DNA of 64,000 nucleotides, from NCBI RefSeq assembly GCF_900292015.1, contig NZ_LR130759.1:4030001-4094000 (forward strand). The letters are read 5' to 3'. Position 1 is the first letter of the stretch; every line of letters starts with the position of its first letter. A program made the translations under genes and the position numbers. The notes below the pieces were generated by a model. That model was not told the origin of the DNA, did no database searches, and saw nothing but the letters and a program-made list of their open reading frames with translations. The stretch is from Mycobacterium basiliense. Lineage in GTDB: Bacteria > Actinomycetota > Actinomycetes > Mycobacteriales > Mycobacteriaceae. Shown here one piece after another: positions 17,573 through 29,353 of this stretch.

Positions 17573-18673
17573 ATGAGCACGAAAGACAAGTACACGGCCG
17601 TGCCCGAGCCGTACGCGTGGGAGGTCCCCAGCGCCGGCGACGCGCGGTTCACGTGGGAGTACGACGACGGTCGCGCCCGGCTCCTTTCCCTGTACCAAAA
17701 GGGAAAGGACAAGCAGTGGGACGCCCAGTCACGCATCGACTGGGGGCAAGACGTCGACCCGATGAACCCGATCGCGCTGCCCGACGAGTTTCATCCGCTG
17801 TTCGGCAGCCCGATGTGGGACGCCGCAGACGACGCACGTCGCGCCGAGATGCGTCAGCATTTCCAGGCCTGGCAGCTCTCACAGTTCCTGCACGGCGAAC
17901 AGGGCGCGATGGTGTGCGCGGCCAAGATCGTCGAGGTGGTGCCGGACCTGGACGCCAAGTTCTACGCGGCCACCCAGACCATGGACGAGGCCCGGCATGT
18001 CGAGGCGTTCTCACGATTGCTGCAAGAGAAGGTCGATGTGGTCTACCCGATCAACAAGCACCTGACGGCACTGCTGGACGACACCCTGCGTGACTCGCGC
18101 TGGGACATGCCTTACCTCGGCATGCAGGTACTCATCGAGGGGCTCGCGCTCGCCGCCTTCGGCGTGCTGCGTGACATGGCGGCGCCGGACTCGCTGGCCA
18201 AGCAGGTGTTGGCCTACGTCATGCAGGACGAGGCCCGGCATGTCGCGTTCGGCCGCATCTCCCTGAAGGACTACTACGCCGCGTTGACCGAAACCGAGCG
18301 AGGCGAGCGGGAGGAGTTCGTCATCGACGCCTGCTACCTGATGCGCGACCGGTTCCGCGGCGAGGAAGTTTTCGAGACCCTCGGCATGGACGTCAAAGCG
18401 TGCGCCGAGTGGGTCGACACCTCGCCGCTGATGATCCAGTTCCGCTCGCACCTATTCAGCCGCATCGTGCCGATCGTCAAGGACATCGGGCTGTGGGGCG
18501 ACAAGGTGCAAAAGGCCTTCCGGGACATGGGCGTCCTGGACATGGCCGGCTCCAACATCGAGGAGCTGATGAAGGCCGACGAGGATCAAGCCGACGCGCT
18601 GGACAAAGCGCACGCCGAGATGGCCGACCGGGCCGCCGAGGTGGACGAGATGATCACGGCGGGCGCGAGCTAG
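17573..18673 (+). CDS. Ferritin-like di-iron carboxylate protein
   Basis: This 366-residue helical protein carries the full ligand set of a di-iron carboxylate site: Glu109 (HGEQ), Glu139-x-x-His142 (DEARHVEAF), Glu189 (LIEGLAL) and Glu220-x-x-His223 (DEARHVAFG). This E...ExxH...E...ExxH pattern is shared by ribonucleotide reductase R2, R2-like ligand-binding oxidases, AurF-type N-oxygenases and related oxygenases. The reaction is unknown. Length and C-terminal acidic helix differ from standard NrdF, and no R1 subunit gene is nearby. The start is well placed, with AAAGGCGG about ten bases upstream. It lies between rdgB and rphA on the opposite strand to both, which looks like an insertion into a conserved region. 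Confidence 0.85.
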   Translation: MSTKDKYTAVPEPYAWEVPSAGDARFTWEYDDGRARLLSLYQKGKDKQWDAQSRIDWGQDVDPMNPIALPDEFHPLFGSPMWDAADDARRAEMRQHFQAWQLSQFLHGEQGAMVCAAKIVEVVPDLDAKFYAATQTMDEARHVEAFSRLLQEKVDVVYPINKHLTALLDDTLRDSRWDMPYLGMQVLIEGLALAAFGVLRDMAAPDSLAKQVLAYVMQDEARHVAFGRISLKDYYAALTETERGEREEFVIDACYLMRDRFRGEEVFETLGMDVKACAEWVDTSPLMIQFRSHLFSRIVPIVKDIGLWGDKVQKAFRDMGVLDMAGSNIEELMKADEDQADALDKAHAEMADRAAEVDEMITAGAS

Positions 18674-18795
18674 GCGGGCCCGGCGACTCGTTTCGGTCTA
18701 CCGCCGACCAGCCATCGCGAACGCGTTCGACGCGTCAACGGGCCGGCGATCGCTTGCGTTGTGGCCACCGCCTCGGCGATCGATCAGCAGCCGGG

Positions 18796-19575
18796 TCAGC
18801 TTCCGAATGCTTTCGGCGGCGGCGGCCCCTCCGGCAGCACACCGGGATACGGTAGCGCCAGCGCGTCGCGCTGTGCGGCAAACAGGGTGTCGCAGGCACC
18901 CAACGCCATGTCGAGTAGCTTGTCCAGCGTTGACCGCGGGAACGTCGCGCCCTCGCCGGTGCCCTGTATCTCCACCAGGGTCCCGGTGTCGGTGGCGACG
19001 ACGTTCATGTCGACCTCGGCGCGGGAGTCTTCCTCGTAGGGCAAATCCACCCGGATTCGGCCGTCCACCACGCCGACACTGACCGCGGCAATGGCACACG
19101 ACAACGGCCGGGGATCCGAGAGTTTGCCCGCCGCCGACAGATAGGTCACCGCGTCTGCCAACGCCACGTAGGCGCCGGTGATGGCCGCAGTACGGGTGCC
19201 GCCGTCGGCCTGCAACACATCGCAATCGACGGCAATGGTGTTCTCCCCCAGGGCCGCCAAGTCGATGCACGCCCGCAGCGAACGGCCGACCAGCCGGCTG
19301 ATCTCCTGGGTGCGTCCCCCGACTCGCCCTTTCACCGATTCCCGGTCCGAGCGAGTGTGGGTGGCCGACGGCAGCATTGCGTACTCCGCGGTGAGCCAGC
19401 CCAGACCCGATCCCTTGCGCCAGCGGGGCACCCCTTCGGTGACGCTGGCCGTGCACATCACCTTGGTGCGACCGAATTCAATCAGTACCGACCCCGCAGG
19501 GTTTTCGGTGAAGCCCCGGGTGATGACCACCTCGCGCAGCTCGTCGTCGAGACGGCCGTCTTCTCGTTTGGACAC
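18796..19575 (-). CDS. rphA: Ribonuclease PH
   Basis: This 259-residue exoribonuclease trims tRNA 3' ends using phosphate. Family blocks are [12 protein letters not shown] at the start, [55 protein letters not shown], and [17 protein letters not shown] 19575 is chosen because it reproduces the family start MSKREDGRL; the frame is open to 19698 without similarity. A PCR-like short repeat (CCCGCCGACGA twice) lies just upstream at about 19589-19660. Confidence 0.96.
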   Translation of the reverse strand: MSKREDGRLDDELREVVITRGFTENPAGSVLIEFGRTKVMCTASVTEGVPRWRKGSGLGWLTAEYAMLPSATHTRSDRESVKGRVGGRTQEISRLVGRSLRACIDLAALGENTIAVDCDVLQADGGTRTAAITGAYVALADAVTYLSAAGKLSDPRPLSCAIAAVSVGVVDGRIRVDLPYEEDSRAEVDMNVVATDTGTLVEIQGTGEGATFPRSTLDKLLDMALGACDTLFAAQRDALALPYPGVLPEGPPPPKAFGS

Positions 19576-19829
19576 GACGCCAACCCTAGCCCGCCGACGA
19601 CGCCCGCTTCCCAGGCGCGGGCAGGAGGCAGGCAATCCCACCCCAGCCCGCCGACGATGCGCGCTGCGCCGGCCGACATACGCACATCGCGGGGCCAACG
19701 CCAGCAGGTCAACGGCTGCGCGCAGTCGCGGTCCATTCGGTCGCGAAATCGCCGCAGCTGCTTAAGGTCTCGCAGACACCGTATATGCGCGAAGCAACGC
19801 GGTATGCGCCACGTCAGCACCAAACTTGG

Positions 19830-20660
19830 CTAGCTGGCCGCCGCGGGCCGCCTGACTTCGAAGGTCTCGTCGCACACCACCGCGTGCACCGGTCCGTCAA
19901 ACTCGGCCTTGGCCTCACTGATCACATCTTCGCGCGAGGTCCACGGCGGAATGTGGGTCAACAGAAGCTCGCGCACACCGGCACGCGCGGCGGCCCGTCC
20001 GGCCTCCGTGCCGGACAGATGCAGGTCCGGCGGACGGTCCGGAGAGTGTGTCCAGGAGGCCTCGCACAAGAAAACGTCGGCGCCGCGAGCCAGCTCGACA
20101 AGCTGGTCACACATGCCGGTATCACCGCTGTACACCAAGGACGCGCCGGTGGCATCGGTAAAGCGCATACCGTAGGACTCCGTCGGATGCGCCACCACCC
20201 TGGGCACCACCGTGACGGTGCCCAAAGTCACCGGTTCACCATCGACCCAATGGTGGACGTCGAAGATGTCCGAGCAATCGTCGATCTCCCCGCCGAAGGG
20301 TGACGACGCCGCGCCCAACCGCGACCAGGTGTCGCTCGGGCCGTACAACAACGCTTTCCCTTTGGGGCGTGAGGGGTGATACCGCCGCCAGACGAACAAG
20401 CCCGGCATATCCAAGCAGTGATCGGCGTGCAGATGTGACAGCAACACGTGCGCCTCGGCGGGATCCATGTGCCGTTGCAGGGCGCCGAGCACGCCCCCGC
20501 CGAAGTCGATGACGATCGGCGGGGTATCCGGGGCCCGGAGCAGATAACCGGACGCGGCCGAATCCGGACCCACGACGCTGCCGGAGCATCCGAGCACGGT
20601 TATTCGCACGGACACTACTGTGCCATGCCCGATAGGGCGATGAAGAATACATCGCCGCAT
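19830..20660 (-). CDS. MBL-fold hydrolase, Rv1339-like cAMP phosphodiesterase
   Basis: This metallo-beta-lactamase-fold protein has the metal motif SHLHADHCLD (HxHxDH), a histidine in VVAHPTES, the aspartate in YSGDTGMCDQL and the C-terminal histidine in LLLTHIPPW. The M. tuberculosis counterpart Rv1339 has been reported as an atypical cAMP phosphodiesterase. Whether this protein has the same activity is inference from similarity. ATG 20660 matches the recalled family length; GTG 20615, which begins SVRITVLGCSGS, is a credible shorter start. It follows murI by 25 bases on the same strand. Confidence 0.88.
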   Translation of the reverse strand: MRRCILHRPIGHGTVVSVRITVLGCSGSVVGPDSAASGYLLRAPDTPPIVIDFGGGVLGALQRHMDPAEAHVLLSHLHADHCLDMPGLFVWRRYHPSRPKGKALLYGPSDTWSRLGAASSPFGGEIDDCSDIFDVHHWVDGEPVTLGTVTVVPRVVAHPTESYGMRFTDATGASLVYSGDTGMCDQLVELARGADVFLCEASWTHSPDRPPDLHLSGTEAGRAAARAGVRELLLTHIPPWTSREDVISEAKAEFDGPVHAVVCDETFEVRRPAAAS

Positions 20661-20685
20661 TGGGTCAGCAGAATCTTGCGCACGG

Positions 20686-21504
20686 TTATTTGACAACCGT
20701 GTGACGAACGGGTTCCACACCGGTAACCGCGGGCCCCAGGAAACGCGCCGCCAATGCAATGAATGCCTCCGGGTCACCGGTGGCTTCAAACACCCGGGTG
20801 GCCGGCGGCCCGTCATGCGGACGCAACAGATCGAATTCAGTCAGCACTCGCAGAACTTCCTTGGCGGTCTCTTCGGCGCTGGAAACCAGGGTGACGTTGT
20901 CACCCATCGCCAGCTGAATCAGTCCGGACAGCAGCGGATAGTGCGTGCAGCCAAGCACCAATGTGTCGACCCCGGCGCGCTGCAGGGGCTCCAGGTAGCC
21001 CTCAGCCAGTCCCAGCACCTGCCGACCGCTGGTAACGCCACGCTCGACGAAATCCACGAACCGGGGGCAGGCCACGGCGGTGATCTCGGTGTCCCGCGCG
21101 GCGGCGAACGCGTCCTGGTAGGCGTGTGAGGTGATGGTGGCCTTTGTGCCGATCACGCCGATCCGGCCATTGTGGGTGGCCGCGACCGCGCGCCGCACGG
21201 CCGGCAGTATCACTTCGACGACGGGCACGTCGTAGCGTTCGCGGGCATCTCGCAGGCATGCCGCCGATGCCGAGTTGCAGGCGATCACTAACGCCTTCAC
21301 CCCGCGCTCGACCAGGTCGTCACCGATCGCTAGAGCATGCGCGCGAATCTCGGGGATGGTCAGTGGGCCGTAGGGGCCGTTTCCGGTGTCTCCGACGTAG
21401 ACGATGTGCTCATCGGGAAGTTGGTCGATGATGGCCCTCGCGACGGTCAACCCGCCGACGCCGGAGTCAAAGACTCCGACGGGCGCCAACGCCGCAGTCA
21501 TCAT
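20686..21504 (-). CDS. murI: Glutamate racemase
   Basis: This 272-residue enzyme makes D-glutamate for peptidoglycan. It has [14 protein letters not shown] at the start, the first catalytic cysteine in ACNSASAA (Cys76) and the second in GCTHYPLL. Its start overlaps the rhomboid gene stop by four bases, so the two are coupled. Length and motifs are normal. Confidence 0.97.
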   Translation of the reverse strand: MMTAALAPVGVFDSGVGGLTVARAIIDQLPDEHIVYVGDTGNGPYGPLTIPEIRAHALAIGDDLVERGVKALVIACNSASAACLRDARERYDVPVVEVILPAVRRAVAATHNGRIGVIGTKATITSHAYQDAFAAARDTEITAVACPRFVDFVERGVTSGRQVLGLAEGYLEPLQRAGVDTLVLGCTHYPLLSGLIQLAMGDNVTLVSSAEETAKEVLRVLTEFDLLRPHDGPPATRVFEATGDPEAFIALAARFLGPAVTGVEPVRHTVVK

Positions 21505-22166
21505 TTCGGAGGCGTCGATCGGGTGCCGGTCTTTTTCGACGCACGGGCCTTACGTTCCGGTGCGGACAGCACGTACGCGGCCACAATCCCGGCCAGCGCC
21601 CCACACAGATGGCCCTGCCAGGAGACACCACCGCACATGCCAATGCGCGGCAGCGCACCGAGCAGCACTCCGCCGTACAGCAACAAAACCGCCAACCCGA
21701 TCACGATGTCCCACACTTTGCGGACAAAAAGCCCGAAAACCAGCAGGAAGGCCAGCCAGCCGAAGATCAGGCCGGAGGCCCCGATGTGGTCGGTGGGACC
21801 GCAGCTGCTGCCCACGTTGCCGATCAACCAGGTGCCAAAGCCGCCTAGGATCCACACGATCACGGTGGCCCACAGGAACCGAGACAGGCCGGCCAGGGTC
21901 ATCAGAAAACCCAGCACGAGCAGTGGAACCGTATTGGCCATCAGGTGGGGCCAGTTGGCGTGCAGCAGCGGCGCGAAAATGATCCCCCACAGGCCGTCGG
22001 TTTCCAGCGGCCTGATGCCGTTGATGTCCAGTGAATGGCGAGTCAGTTGGTCGATCAGTTCGATGACGTAGAGCAGCGCGACAAAGGTGAGGATCGTGGC
22101 CCCGCCGATCATCCAGTCCGGCCGCTTGTCCGCCTGTTTGGCGGGTGTGCGCGACTTCCGACTCAT
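21501..22166 (-). CDS. Rhomboid family intramembrane serine protease (Rv1337-like)
   Basis: This membrane protein of about 222 residues has six or so hydrophobic helices. The rhomboid dyad is visible: serine in [10 protein letters not shown] and histidine in [11 protein letters not shown] in a later helix. [11 protein letters not shown] matches the conserved HxxxN half of the oxyanion region. It should cleave single-pass membrane substrates within the bilayer. ATG 22166 gives [10 protein letters not shown] and follows a purine-rich GGAAGGG; ATG 22187 is possible. The stop overlaps murI. Confidence 0.92.
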   Translation of the reverse strand: MSRKSRTPAKQADKRPDWMIGGATILTFVALLYVIELIDQLTRHSLDINGIRPLETDGLWGIIFAPLLHANWPHLMANTVPLLVLGFLMTLAGLSRFLWATVIVWILGGFGTWLIGNVGSSCGPTDHIGASGLIFGWLAFLLVFGLFVRKVWDIVIGLAVLLLYGGVLLGALPRIGMCGGVSWQGHLCGALAGIVAAYVLSAPERKARASKKTGTRSTPPK

Positions 22167-22236
22167 TAGCGACGCCCTTCCCCGCATGCGGGTGATGCCC
22201 CCACCGCATCGCCTCCTTGATCGTGGTGGGCGCCCG

Positions 22237-23217
<981 letters not shown>

Positions 23218-23490
23218 TTATCCGCCCGCTACGGCGGGCAGGATGGTCACCGAGTCGCCGTCGGCGATCGCGGTGTCCAGGCCTCCGGAGAATCGAACGT
23301 CCTCGTCGTTGACATAGACGTTGACGAACCGGTGCAACTTGCCGTCATCGATCAGGCGCCCGGAGATGCCCGAGTAGTTGGCCTCCAGATCGTTGATGAC
23401 CGCGCCCAGCGTGTCTCCGGTCGCCGAGACTCGTTTCTGCCCACCGGTATGGGGTCGCAGGATGGTCGGAATGGATACGGTGACGCTCAT
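23218..23490 (-). CDS. cysO: Sulfur carrier protein CysO (ubiquitin-like, MoaD/ThiS fold)
   Basis: This 90-residue beta-grasp protein ends in the di-glycine AVAGG that is converted to a thiocarboxylate and feeds sulfur to CysM. The internal sequence TLGAVINDLEANYSGI and VNVYVNDEDVRF fit the family. It sits between mec and cysM in one transcription unit. Confidence 0.96.
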   Translation of the reverse strand: MSVTVSIPTILRPHTGGQKRVSATGDTLGAVINDLEANYSGISGRLIDDGKLHRFVNVYVNDEDVRFSGGLDTAIADGDSVTILPAVAGG

Positions 23491-23511
23491 GCTGGCCTTT
23501 CTCGGGGTCGT

Positions 23512-23925
23512 TCAATACTGCTCGACGACATTGACGGGCTCTTCGGTCACCGCGCCCCCAACGATGCGATAGCTGCGCAGCTCGTCACGGTCGGGATCAC
23601 GCGTGGACACCAGCACATAATGCGCCTGCGGCTCACTGGCCAGGTTGACGTCGGTGCGGCTCGGATAGGCCTCGGTGGCCGTGTGTGAGTGATAGATGAC
23701 CACCGGTACCTCGTCGGCGCTGTCCATGGCGCGCCACACCTTGAGTTGCTCGATCGAATCGAAGCGGTAGAACGTCGGTGAACGTTCGGCATTGGTCATC
23801 GGGATATGCCGCTCAGGACGGTCGGACCCCTCCGGCCCGGCCAGCACACCGCAGGCCTCGTCGGGATGATCGCGGCGCGCATGGCTGACCATCGCATCGA
23901 CCAAATCGGCACGAATCACCAACAC
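23512..23925 (-). CDS. mec: JAMM metalloprotease Mec, releases cysteine from CysO-cysteine
   Basis: The protein has the JAB1/MPN+ zinc signature: a glutamate in DEACGVLAG, HSHTATEAYPSRTD (HxH then Asp). It cleaves the CysO-cysteine adduct to give free cysteine and regenerate CysO. The GTG at 23925 matches the recalled family start LVIRADLVDAM. The longer frame to 23973 would run into the preceding peptidase gene. The start overlaps or abuts the stop of that gene (23927). Confidence 0.93.
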   Translation of the reverse strand: MLVIRADLVDAMVSHARRDHPDEACGVLAGPEGSDRPERHIPMTNAERSPTFYRFDSIEQLKVWRAMDSADEVPVVIYHSHTATEAYPSRTDVNLASEPQAHYVLVSTRDPDRDELRSYRIVGGAVTEEPVNVVEQY

Positions 23926-23926
23926 C

Positions 23927-25011
<1,085 letters not shown>

Positions 25012-25015
<4 letters not shown>

Positions 25016-25599
25016 CCGCCGGGCTTCCCCATCAACACCAGGACCAGGTACTCCTGCAGGACTGTCAACCACTGGTAGACGTCGTAATGCGGGCCCAACG
25101 GATGATCGGCCGGCAGACGCTCGGGGCCTTGCGGACCGACGTCAAGCAGCACGCCGAGGGTCAACCGCAGGTCGTTGACCGCGGTGACCCACGCGTTGGC
25201 GCTCTCCTCGGTCAATTCAAGCCGGCCGCCCTTGTCCGGAACGGTATCCAAGAGCTGCTGTGCAGCAGCACGTTTGGCATCGATAATTTCCGGCTCATGC
25301 AAGCTGCGCAACGCCGAGTTGAGCGTCTCGGAGGCGTCGAGGGTCATCGGGTCACCCTCGTCCTGCCGGTAGAAATCCGGCAACAGCCGACGCAGCGTCG
25401 GGTCGCCCGGACGCTCTGCGTGCCCGGTCTTTATGCCGGTGATCTCCTCGAGTTCGTCTGACGGCGAGGAGGATTGGCGGTCGTCGAGGAGTCCGATCAT
25501 CGCGCCGACCAAGTTTTTGAGCAAGGCCGCCTCGTGTGGGGCCAAGGACGACCGAAAACGGGGACCGTTGCGGGTGTCAACGCGCTTCCATTTGCGCAC
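25012..25599 (-). CDS. DUF2017 protein (Rv1332-like), annotated elsewhere as a putative regulator
   Basis: This 195-residue protein has a KWKRVDTRNGPRFRSSLAPHEA start and an LFTL-free helical body ending in YQWLTVLQEYLVLVLM. The DUF2017 family is actinobacterial and commonly found right after clpS, as here (25 bases). A regulatory role has been proposed in annotations, but no DNA-binding motif is obvious to me. Its stop overlaps the P1 peptidase start. Confidence 0.85.
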
Positions 25600-25623
25600 A
25601 GTGGATCGGGATACCCTCGAATC

Positions 25624-25929
25624 TCACCGGTCCCGCTGCATCGTCGCCCACAAACCGGCGGCATGCAGTTTGGACACGTCGACTTCCATGGCCTCCCGGC
25701 TACCGGCCGACACCACCGCCCTGCCCTCGTTGTGCACTTGCAGCATCAGCTTGGTGGCATGCGGCTCGCTGTAGCCGAACAACTTCTGAAACACATACGT
25801 CACGTACGTCATCAAATTGACCGGGTCGTCCCACACGATGGTCACCCACGGACTGGCCGCCACATCGACCGACGCGGACTCGCGTTGCCCGGTCGAGCCG
25901 GGCTTGGCGGGCGCTGAGGCAACAACCAT
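25624..25929 (-). CDS. clpS: ATP-dependent Clp protease adaptor ClpS
   Basis: This 101-residue adaptor delivers N-degron substrates to ClpC/ClpP. The core [20 protein letters not shown] contains the acidic residues that read the N-terminal amine, and [17 protein letters not shown] follows. ATG 25929 gives the family length. The gene is divergent from pncB1, with 66 bases between the starts. Confidence 0.96.
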   Translation of the reverse strand: MVVASAPAKPGSTGQRESASVDVAASPWVTIVWDDPVNLMTYVTYVFQKLFGYSEPHATKLMLQVHNEGRAVVSAGSREAMEVDVSKLHAAGLWATMQRDR

Positions 25930-25995
25930 AGCCCTAGGATAGCGAGCCAATGCCGTGGATTCCGAGTACCTGACGCGAACCGCTACGGTTGCGGT

Positions 25996-27312
25996 GTGAA
26001 GGACCCGGTCTTGGCTGGCCTACTGACCGACAAGTACGAGTTGACCATGCTGGCGGCCGCCCTACGGGACGGTACCGCCGATCGCCGGACGAGTTGGGAC
26101 GTGTTCGCCCGCCGGCTGCCACTGGGCCGCCGATACGGGGTGGTCGCCGGAACCGGGCGACTACTTGAGCTGTTGCCACAGTTCAGGTTCGATGACCAAG
26201 CCTGTCAATTGCTGGCTGAGTTCCTCGATCCCGACACGGTGGATTACCTGCGGGATTTTCGGTTCGGCGCCGATATCGATGGCTACGCCGAAGGCGAGCT
26301 GTACTTCCCGGGCTCCCCGGTACTTTCCGTGCACGGCAGTTTCGCCGAGTGCGTGCTGCTGGAGACCCTGGTGTTGTCGATCTTCAATCACGACTCGGCC
26401 ATCGCCTCCGCCGCCGCCCGGATGGTCAGCGCCGCCGGGGAACGCCCCTTGATCGAGATGGGCTCCCGGCGCACCCATGAACATGCCGCGGTCGCAGCTG
26501 CCCGGGCCGCCTATATCGCGGGCTTCGCCGGTTCCTCCAACCTCGAGGCCCAGCGGCGATACCGGATTCCCGCCGAAGGCACCGCCGCGCACGCGTTCAC
26601 CATGCTGCACACCCAGCGGGGCCAACCCTTAGAAATGGCTGAACTCAGCGCGTTCCGCGCCCAGGTCGAAGCTCTTGGCGCCGGAACCACACTGTTGGTG
26701 GACACCTATGACGTGACCAGCGGGGTGGCCAACGCAGTGGCGGCAGCCGGCACCGCGCTCGGCGCGATCCGCATCGACTCAGGTGAGCTGGGGGTGCTGG
26801 CCCGCCAAGCGCGGCAGCAGCTCGACCAACTCGGCGCCACAAACACCCACATCATGGTCTCCGGCGATCTTGACGAATTCTCCATCGCCGCCCTACGCGC
26901 GGAGCCGGTCGACAGCTACGGCGTCGGTACCTCGCTGGTCACCGGCTCCGGCGCACCCACCGCCAGCATGGTCTACAAGCTGGTCGAAGTCGACGGCATC
27001 CCGGTGCAAAAGCGCAGCAGCCACAAGGAATCCCGCGGCGGCCGCAAGGAGGCGCTACGGGTGTCCCGCCCGAGCGGCACGATCACCGAGGAGATCGTGC
27101 ATCCGGCCGACCGCCCACCCGCCATCACCGAGCCATATCGGGTGCTAACCACACCGCTGGTTCGCGGTGGGCAAGTGCTCGTCGACACCGGTGCAGCCGC
27201 GCTGCCGGCGGCCCGAAAACTTGTGACCGCGGGGTTGTGCGGCCTTCCGTGGGAAGGGTTGAAATTGTCGCCCGGTGAACCGGCGATCCCGACGCAAACG
27301 GTCGCGTCCTAA
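25996..27312 (+). CDS. pncB1: Nicotinate phosphoribosyltransferase
   Basis: This 438-residue enzyme salvages nicotinate into NAD by making nicotinate mononucleotide. [10 protein letters not shown] at the start, the EMGSRRTHE block, [22 protein letters not shown] and the phosphate-binding [10 protein letters not shown] are all present. GTG 25996 gives [16 protein letters not shown]. The dinG gene follows after about 20 bases on the same strand. It is assigned as PncB1 from its location between clpS and dinG. Confidence 0.95.
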   Translation: MKDPVLAGLLTDKYELTMLAAALRDGTADRRTSWDVFARRLPLGRRYGVVAGTGRLLELLPQFRFDDQACQLLAEFLDPDTVDYLRDFRFGADIDGYAEGELYFPGSPVLSVHGSFAECVLLETLVLSIFNHDSAIASAAARMVSAAGERPLIEMGSRRTHEHAAVAAARAAYIAGFAGSSNLEAQRRYRIPAEGTAAHAFTMLHTQRGQPLEMAELSAFRAQVEALGAGTTLLVDTYDVTSGVANAVAAAGTALGAIRIDSGELGVLARQARQQLDQLGATNTHIMVSGDLDEFSIAALRAEPVDSYGVGTSLVTGSGAPTASMVYKLVEVDGIPVQKRSSHKESRGGRKEALRVSRPSGTITEEIVHPADRPPAITEPYRVLTTPLVRGGQVLVDTGAAALPAARKLVTAGLCGLPWEGLKLSPGEPAIPTQTVAS

Positions 27313-27333
27313 GAGCAGGCTGGGCATCACCGC

Positions 27334-29352
27334 GTGTCTGAGTCGACGTCCGTCCCCGCGCTACTGGCCACCGCGGTGGCCGCGCTGGGGGGCAGCCCAC
27401 GGCGCGGACAGCAGGAGATGGCCGATGCGGTAGCGCAGGCATTTCGAACAGGCGAGCACCTGGTGGTGCAGGCCGGCACCGGCACCGGCAAATCGCTGGC
27501 CTACCTGATTCCTGCCATCGTCCGGGCGGTCGACGACAACACCCCCGTTGTGGTGTCTACTGCGACGATCGCACTGCAGCGTCAGTTGGTGGATCGTGAC
27601 CTGCCCCGGCTCGCCGACGCGCTCGCTGACGCGCTGCCCCGCCGACCGCAGTTCGCACTGCTCAAAGGTCGACGAAACTATCTGTGCCTGAACAAGATCC
27701 ATAGCGGTACCGGGACAGGCGAGTCGGACACCAATGACCAACAGCCGCAAGAGGAACTATTCAACCCGGTAGCCGTTACCGCGCTGGGCCGCGACGTGCA
27801 ACGACTCACCGACTGGGCCACCGAGACCGACTCCGGCGACCGCGACGACCTCAAGCCCGGCGTGCCGGACCGATCCTGGTCCCAAGTCAGCGTTTCGGCG
27901 CGGGAATGCATCGGCGTTGCCCGTTGCCCGTATTCCGCCGAATGCTTCTCGGAACGGGCGCGCGGCGCCGCCAGCCGGGCCGACGTGGTAGTCACCAATC
28001 ACGCGCTGCTTGCCATCGATGCGGTGTCCGAATCGGCTGTGCTGCCGGAGCATTCACTACTGGTCGTCGACGAGGCGCACGAGCTGGCCGACCGGGTGAC
28101 CTCGGTAGCGACCGCAGAATTGACGGCGACCACCCTTAGCGTCGCCGCCCGCAGGATCGCACGGTTGGTCGGCCCGGAATTGAACCAGCGACTGGAGGCC
28201 GCATCAACAACCTTCCTGTCGGCAATCCATGACGCCAGCCCTGGCCGTATCGATCATCTCGACGACGAACTGGCGACACACCTGATAGCGCTGCGCGATG
28301 CGGCCAGCGCGGCCCGCGCGGCGATAGACAGCACCAGCGATGCCGCGGCGGCCGCGGCCCGCGCCGAAGCGGCGGCGGCGTTGGACGAGATTTCCGAGAC
28401 CACATCGCGAATCCTGACGTCGTTCGCACCGGCCATCCCCGATCGCACCGATGTGGTGTGGTTGGCGCACGAGGAAAGCCGCGGTGCACCACGCACCTCG
28501 TTACGGGTGGCGCCGTTATCGGTGGCGGAGCTGCTATCCACGCACGTGTTCACCCGCTCGACGACGGTGCTGACGTCGGCGACCCTGACCGTCGGCGGGA
28601 CCTTCGACCCGATGGCGACGTCCTGGGGGCTGACTGGAGTCGAATCCGGCTCCGCGACTGGCGAAGACGCGCAACCACCCCGCTGGCGTGGGCTCGACGT
28701 GGGATCGCCGTTCGAGCACGCGAAATCGGGGATCCTCTATGTGGCAGCCCATCTCCCGCCGCCGGGTCGGGACGGAACCGGCTCGGCGGAGCAACTAACC
28801 GAAATTGCCGAGCTGATCACCGCGGCCAACGGACGCACGCTCGGCCTGTTCTCCTCCATGCGGGCGGCCCGGGCCGCGGCGGATGCCATGCGCGAACGCA
28901 TTGCCACCCCGGTGTTGTGCCAAGGCGAAGACAGCACGTCTGCGCTGGTCGAGCAGTTCTCCGCCGACGCCGCCACCTCCCTGTTCGGCACGCTGTCGCT
29001 ATGGCAGGGCGTCGATGTACCCGGACCGTCGCTGTCTTTGGTGCTGATCGACCGCATTCCGTTTCCCCGCCCGGACGACCCGCTGCTCAGTGCGCGCCAA
29101 CGTGCGGTGGCCGCTCGCGGAGGCAACGGCTTCATGGCGGTCGCCGCCAACCACGCGGCGCTGCTGCTCGCACAGGGGTCGGGTCGGCTACTACGCCGTG
29201 TTACCGACCGGGGCGTGGTGGCGATTCTGGACTCACGCATGGTGACCGCGCGGTACGGCGGCTACCTGCGCGCTTCGTTGCCGCCGTTTTGGCAGACCAC
29301 CGATGCCATCCAGGTCCGTCAGGCGCTGCGCCGGCTATCGACGCTGGACTGA
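27334..29352 (+). CDS. dinG: ATP-dependent DNA helicase DinG (XPD-like, Fe-S)
   Basis: This 672-residue superfamily 2 helicase has Walker A in QAGTGTGKSLAYL, a four-cysteine iron-sulfur region (NYLC, then ECIGVARCPYSAEC), the DEAH box in VVDEAHELADR, and motif VI GSGRLLRRVTDRG. The Fe-S cluster places it with DinG/XPD helicases, which unwind D-loops, R-loops or damaged forks. GTG start. It ends one base before the glgP stop on the other strand, with tight convergence and no visible terminator. Confidence 0.93.
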   Translation: MSESTSVPALLATAVAALGGSPRRGQQEMADAVAQAFRTGEHLVVQAGTGTGKSLAYLIPAIVRAVDDNTPVVVSTATIALQRQLVDRDLPRLADALADALPRRPQFALLKGRRNYLCLNKIHSGTGTGESDTNDQQPQEELFNPVAVTALGRDVQRLTDWATETDSGDRDDLKPGVPDRSWSQVSVSARECIGVARCPYSAECFSERARGAASRADVVVTNHALLAIDAVSESAVLPEHSLLVVDEAHELADRVTSVATAELTATTLSVAARRIARLVGPELNQRLEAASTTFLSAIHDASPGRIDHLDDELATHLIALRDAASAARAAIDSTSDAAAAAARAEAAAALDEISETTSRILTSFAPAIPDRTDVVWLAHEESRGAPRTSLRVAPLSVAELLSTHVFTRSTTVLTSATLTVGGTFDPMATSWGLTGVESGSATGEDAQPPRWRGLDVGSPFEHAKSGILYVAAHLPPPGRDGTGSAEQLTEIAELITAANGRTLGLFSSMRAARAAADAMRERIATPVLCQGEDSTSALVEQFSADAATSLFGTLSLWQGVDVPGPSLSLVLIDRIPFPRPDDPLLSARQRAVAARGGNGFMAVAANHAALLLAQGSGRLLRRVTDRGVVAILDSRMVTARYGGYLRASLPPFWQTTDAIQVRQALRRLSTLD

Positions 29353-29353
29353 C

